Positions 55,401 through 60,000 of a DNA stretch of 60,000 bases are shown piece by piece. The notes under the pieces were generated by a model. That model did not search any database and was not told the DNA's origin. It saw only the letters and a program-made list of their open reading frames with translations. Numbering within the stretch: position 1 is the stretch's first letter; every line of letters starts with the position of its first letter. This DNA is from Takakia lepidozioides (Eukaryota > Streptophyta > Takakiopsida > Takakiales > Takakiaceae). The translations under genes were made by a program, and so were the position numbers. The stretch lies in the NCBI GenBank assembly GCA_030704615.1, contig CM060731.1, forward strand, positions 33,544,001 to 33,604,000, in the 5' to 3' direction.

Positions 55401-56214
55401 AGACACTATGATAGGAGACTTTGCGGTAGTACCTTGTAATCTTTTCATCTCCTCTACCAGTGCGTTGTACATTATGTCCGCCCATTGTACCTCTTGTCCC
55501 TTCAGGCCTTTGAGTATTTCCTCTGTGAAGGATCTGCTCAAATACTGTTGGTTCTGTTTCAGGGCAATCAGAACGTTCAATACCTGGCCTACTCTTTTAA
55601 CCCTGGGTACACAGCTTTGGTACAAGCATAACCCTGAGTTTTAAAGAAACTCCCTTCTTGGAATAAGTCCCCTATTTGCAGTCTTGCCCTGTGTTCCTCC
55701 ACATGCACCTGACCTGCTGGCAATCGAAACAATTGCTGGAGGTATAGGGGAGTAATCATTAATTCAACTCCCTTCACCGTTGTTGTTCCTGTCCTTGGCT
55801 CAAAGTTCTGCAAAAATTGTAACATGTACTGTCTATGGTGTAGTGTCCAATCTAGGCTTTGCAATCCTTCCAATCTCAGCTCCTCCAGTATCTTTATCGC
55901 CTGTGGGGTAGCCATCGTTTGTTTCTGCAGAATTGTGGTGCTCTTCACCCTGATTTCCTCCATTCCTCTCACTCTCTTCATTTTAGACTCACAGAACTGT
56001 TTGGCTGTAACAACTGCAGGAATGCCTGTAGTGCAAAAGCATAAACGTATGGTTGCCGCAGAAAGCTATGGGTAATTTTCTTGTAAGCCTGCGGGGCTTG
56101 CAAGCATCGCTCAAGAGAAAAGCTCTGCTCTGTCCTTTCGTGTCTATGCCACTGCGTAAGTAATATTGCGAGCGTATAGTCTGTTAGTTCCTCCATAGTT
56201 TCCAAGTATAGCAT
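52433..56214 (-). pseudogene. Large coiled-coil frame in env position of the right Gypsy element
   Basis: Downstream of integrase on the same strand lies about 3.8 kb of coding sequence in frame pieces 56214-55978, 55981-55589, 55625-55326, 55375-54692, 54726-53545, 53540-53115 and 53287-52433, which chain with one-base shifts into a protein of about 1250 residues. The N-terminal third has VKGVELMITPLYLQQLFRL, similar in style to the plant transposon-associated domain in Athila-type third frames. The piece 54726-53545 is a long heptad-rich coiled coil (393 codons, very Gln/Glu/Lys/Leu-rich). The C-terminal third is globular with Trp/Tyr-rich patches (YWRGRYHVEGIDCF). No signal peptide or clear transmembrane helix is seen, so it is not a typical envelope. 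Function is unknown. Confidence 0.6.
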
Positions 56215-57019
56215 TGATGGTCTGTCCTGTCGAGCCCGTTACTAGAACGACGCCGCCTCTTGCGCTCAATTTCCCTCCATTTTCTTGATCGGTTTTCTAT
56301 TGGCTGTATCCGCTGTGACTGGATTTTAGATTTTATCTTCTTTAGTGGACTTTCCCTGTTGGATAGTCCACTAGGATCACACATGTGACAAGAATTCGCT
56401 TTTCTGTACTTGCCGTTCGTTCCGTTTCCCTTTTTCCGTATCATTAATGGGCCCGCCTTTCATCCCTTTTGACGGCCGTTCTTGTCCTCTTTCTTTTTGA
56501 CACCTGTCCTTGCACTTCATTCTCGGCTGTGTGTCGCGCCCTGACCTCCACGTGTCTATTTTTAAAGTAATTTCCGTTTCTTCTTCCTTCAGCCATTTTC
56601 CTGAAGTTATTATGTGTCCACTTGTCACTGATTCTATGGATCGTGTAACTTTAGTAGGCTGTGTTGAGCTGTGACAGGCTGTGTCATACTGTTACGCTGT
56701 GATAATGCACTGTGGTAAGCTGTGATAGGCTGTGACACGCTGTGGTAGGTTGTGATAGGCTGTGTATAGCTTGCTGGGCTGTGATAGACGTCGTGATGGC
56801 TGCTGTGATACGTCGTGATGGGCTGTGATAGGCTGTGCACACGTTTGTTTTGCCCACCCTGGTCATATATGCTGGGCCTAGCGACAAGTGTTCCATACTC
56901 CGTTCGTAACACTGGTGCAGCCCGTGACTGCTCTTTGCGGTTCAACATGCAAATCATGCTGCAGGGTTTGTCATGGATACCACTGTACCCCTTCAACTTA
57001 TTTGCATTGACTCTTCCCA
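56215..57019. other. Spacer between pol and the env-position frame
   Basis: Short basic minus-strand frames (56184-56444, 56377-56628) show no domain. The main feature is the minisatellite at 56656-56838. Confidence 0.5.
56656..56838. repeat. GGCTGTGATA-type minisatellite
   Basis: About eighteen irregular copies of GGCTGTGATA or related units. It shares the GGCTGTGA core with the array at 52110-52280, 4.4 kb away, so the two probably arose from each other within the element. Confidence 0.9.
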
Positions 57020-60000
57020 GCATTTCTTTGTTAATGGTTTGTAACATGGCGTGTTGTTATCATACATCTTTTGTATGACATAAGGTCCTTTCCATGGTGA
57101 TTTAAGCTTAGAAGCTTGAATCTTTCCTTTCTTCTGCAACCATAGAACCAAATCCCCCGTTAAAAGTCTTTAACTTGCCTTCATCAAACTGTTCCTTTCG
57201 CTTCATCTGAATTCTGGTCATATTATCAGCTGCATCAGCACGTACTTCTTCCACATGGTATAATTCATGTTTCCTGAGATGGGAGTCTTGCAATTCCATT
57301 CTTTTTCCCCACTCCGTTCTCATGGTAGGTAACAGGAATTCCACTGGAAGTAAGGCTTCCATACCATAAACTAATTGGAATGGTGTATACTTAGTGGTGA
57401 CTTTATATGAAGTCCTGTATGACCACAAAGCTGTCAGCAGCTTTGTATCCCAATCCGTTCTGTTTGCATTGACTATCTTAGCCAAGATAGTACATAGTAT
57501 TTTGTTGGTAGCCTCTGCCTGCCCATTACCCTGTGGGTAATATGTTGTACTCTTTCTATGCACAATCATAAACTCTTTAGTCAACAACTCAATGGTCTCA
57601 TTCATGAAGTGACTTCCTTGATCACTGATAAATTCTAAGGGACAGCCAAATCGTGTAAGTATGTTCTCGTACAGGAACCTTGCTGTGGACTTGGCTGTGT
57701 TGTCCCTCAAAGCTTTAGCTTCCACCCACTTTGTAGTATAATCAGTGGCTGTAATTATGTACCTGTTTCGTGTATTCTTGGATGGTGGGTTAATTGGTCC
57801 AACAAAGTCTAGTCCCCATTTCTGAAATGGTTCCGTAGGCATTGTAGGATGCAAGGCCATCCTTCCAGATCTCTGCAAAGGTCCTAGCCTCTGACATTCA
57901 TCACACTTCTGACAATACTCGTGTACATCTTTGAACAAAGTAGGCCACCAGTATCCTGCGAGTAGTATCTTTCTACTGGTAGTCTCTTCTCCAAAATGAC
58001 CTCCAGCCACTCCTTTATGAACTTCCGCCAAACTTTATTTACTTCATGGTGGTACAAGCATCGTTTTAGTACTCCATCAGGTCCTAACTTATACATTCTG
58101 CTTCCTACCATAGTATAAGGTAAAGCTTTGATAGCGATTCTCTTCCTCTGCTCCTTACCATAACTAGGTGGGCACTGACCATGAGCAAGGTAGTATCTGA
58201 TTGGCCACTGCCAATCTAACCATTCATCTGCACTTCCTTGCACCTCCATTACAAATAAACTCGCATCAGGTAACTGATCGTCCACTCCTGTGGCGGCCTC
58301 TCCTGTTGTTAGTCGTGACAAATGATCTGCCACAAGATGCAAACGGCCAGGCTTGTAAATAACCTCGAACTCAAACTCATGCAAGATTATTAACCACCTC
58401 GCTATCCTTCCACTTATCAAAGGTTTGTTCACCAGATATATCAGAGCCTGGTGATCCACATAAACATAAACTTTCTTCCCAATAGGTAATGCCTGAATTT
58501 CTTCTGCATAATCATTGCCAATGCTTCTCTTTCCGTTGTGCTATAGTTCCTCTCAGCACTGTTCATCAACCGGCTAGCATAGTACACAGGTGAATCTATA
58601 TTCCCTGTAACATTCTGGGCTAACACCTCCCAACGCTTCTCCTGATGCATCGCAGTGAACATGAAATACTACATGCCAGTGAGGGTTAATCAGCACAGGT
58701 GTAGTTGTTACTGACAGTGTAAGTTCCTCAAACGCCTGTTGACATTCAGCTGTCCAGGCAAACACTGCATCTTTCTTCAGAAGCTGCTCAATGGTGCTGC
58801 TATTTGTGCATACCTTTTGACAAATCTTCTGTAATAACTGGTTTGCCCAAGGAATCTCCTAAACTCTTAACATTCACTGGTGGTGGAGAGGCTTTAATGG
58901 ACTCTGTCTTCTGGGATCCACAAGGAGTCCCTTCTTACACACAATGTGTCCCAGAAGCACCCCTGAGTTCACACAGAAAGTACACTTCTCTGGATTCAGG
59001 CCCAGACCTCTCATCCTGCATCTGGCCAAACATAACTCCAATTTATGCAAGTGCTCATTCTTAGAGCTGTACACACTGAAATCATCCAAGAATACCTGCA
59101 TGAAATCATCCAGATACTCATGAAAGATTCACTTATCACTCTCTGAAAGGTCGCTGGTGCATTACAAAGTCCAAAGGGCATGACTTTGTATGCATAAGCC
59201 CCCCCAGTCTGTGATGAAAGCTGTTTTCCCTTGGTCTTCTTCTGCCACTTGCACTTGATTATAACCACTGAAGCCATCCATGAATGAGTACATCTCATGG
59301 CCTGCCACAGTGTCTAATACTGCTTCTGTGAATGGCAAAGGGAAAGGATCTTTCTTCGTACAAGCATTCAGCTTCTTATAGTTCACACATACTCTTAGTT
59401 TGCCATTCTTCTTGGGAACTATAACAATGGGTGACAACCAAGTTGTATACTCTATTGGGTATATAAACTTAGCCTCAGCCAACTTCTTTATCTCTTCTCC
59501 AACCTTCTGTGCGTAGTTGGGATTCATTCTATACCTCGCCTGCTTGATTGGTACTGACCCTGGTTCCAGTTCAATCTTATGCTGACAGACTTCAGGTGGT
59601 ATCCCTTTTAGATCCTCATAGCTCCAAGCAAATACATCTCTGTATTTGATGAACAAGCTTTTAGCTTCTTCGAAGAATTCCGGCTCCAAATCAGCTCCTA
59701 CTTTCACCATCCTCGGTTCCTCTTTAGTTCCCACATTTACTTCTCTCACCTGCTCATCAGCTGTGATTGTCCAACCAGTCACCACTTCATCCTGTAAGCT
59801 CACAGTGGCTGGTTCTTCTAGGATTTCTATTTCTCCTTCTCTTTCTTCATAGAAATGTGATGGGTAAATGCTGGTTTCCTCTTCAGTTGGTGTTGCTGTC
59901 ACTACACCACAGCAGATACCTCTCAAACAACTTAGGCTTTCCAGCCGCATCTCTGCAACCTGCTCCCACTCTGGTGTGCAGCAAATAGGGTAGCTTCCTG
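57020..60000 (-). pseudogene. Athila/Tat-like Ty3/Gypsy pol (partial, frameshifted)
   Basis: Read leftward from the window edge, RT begins in the frame 59950-59162: DVFAWSYEDLKGIPPEVCQH, PIKQARYRMNPNYAQKV, WLSPIVIVPKKNGKLRVCV and MYSFMDGFSGYNQVQ. It continues after shifts with YKVMPFGLCNAPATFQRVI and a FLDD active site (VFLDDFSVYSS, about 59090). RNase H follows near 58760-58440 (FHVHCDASGEALGG, STTEREALAMIM, MDHQALIYLVN). Integrase is 58031-57108: HHCC (GHFGEETTSRK...CQKCDECQR), then GLDFVGPI, EFISDQGSHF and YPQGNGQAEATNK for the DDE triad. Its C-terminal GDLVLWLQ-like tail is shifted near 57160 and continues to about 57020. The sequence style is that of non-chromodomain plant Gypsy elements, consistent with a third frame downstream. 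Confidence 0.93.

Overview
The window looks like streptophyte nuclear DNA dominated by transposable elements. GT-AG introns, a plant-type leucine-rich-repeat receptor kinase, a pentatricopeptide-repeat fragment, and Ty3/Gypsy, LINE and SINE-like elements point to a non-seed land plant or a charophyte alga. The sequence alone does not fix the species. Many element reading frames carry one-base frameshifts or isolated stops, so they are either decayed or affected by assembly errors.

Layout. 1-2134 (minus): the start of a Ty3/Gypsy element, with gag-protease running off the left edge, an initiator-tRNA-Met primer-binding site and a complete 725-bp LTR with a candidate target duplication. 2179-6998 (minus): an intact seven-exon gene of about 970 codons with a ParB-like motif and a C-terminal methyltransferase-like domain. 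Its two long introns hold thirteen copies of a roughly 22-bp palindrome. 7754-11267 (plus): a divergently transcribed transposase-like gene with a zinc-finger N-terminus, a DDE-like core and a SWIM finger. 12267-13920 (plus): two consecutive degenerate FCP1/HAD-phosphatase-like units. 13921-18768: non-coding, with a SINE-like element and a four-copy tandem repeat. 18769-23524 (plus): a five-exon LRR receptor kinase whose catalytic loop lacks the HRD aspartate.

26073-38916 (plus): a Ty3/Gypsy element that is the most unusual object here. Between protease and reverse transcriptase it carries a cytosine-5 DNA methyltransferase domain (motifs I, IV, VI, VIII and X visible). Its integrase ends in a PHD finger, where chromoviruses have a chromodomain. 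39215-42660 (minus): a 5'-truncated LINE with reverse transcriptase and zf-RVT, abutting a PPR-like fragment. 43262-51600 (plus): a second LINE-type element with a very C-rich, G-poor coding strand. It encodes an endonuclease, a reverse transcriptase, a chromodomain-like segment, a possible Dam-like methyltransferase segment, RNase H and a C-terminal Cys/His motif. 51640-60000 (minus): an Athila/Tat-like Gypsy element with pol at the right edge, a long coiled-coil env-position reading frame, and its 3' LTR.

The recurring theme is chromatin or DNA-modification modules inside or beside mobile elements: a methyltransferase plus PHD finger in a Gypsy element, a chromodomain and a possible methyltransferase fold in a LINE, and a ParB-methyltransferase gene next to a transposase. 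These are read from motifs in the sequence. Activity and origin are inferred.
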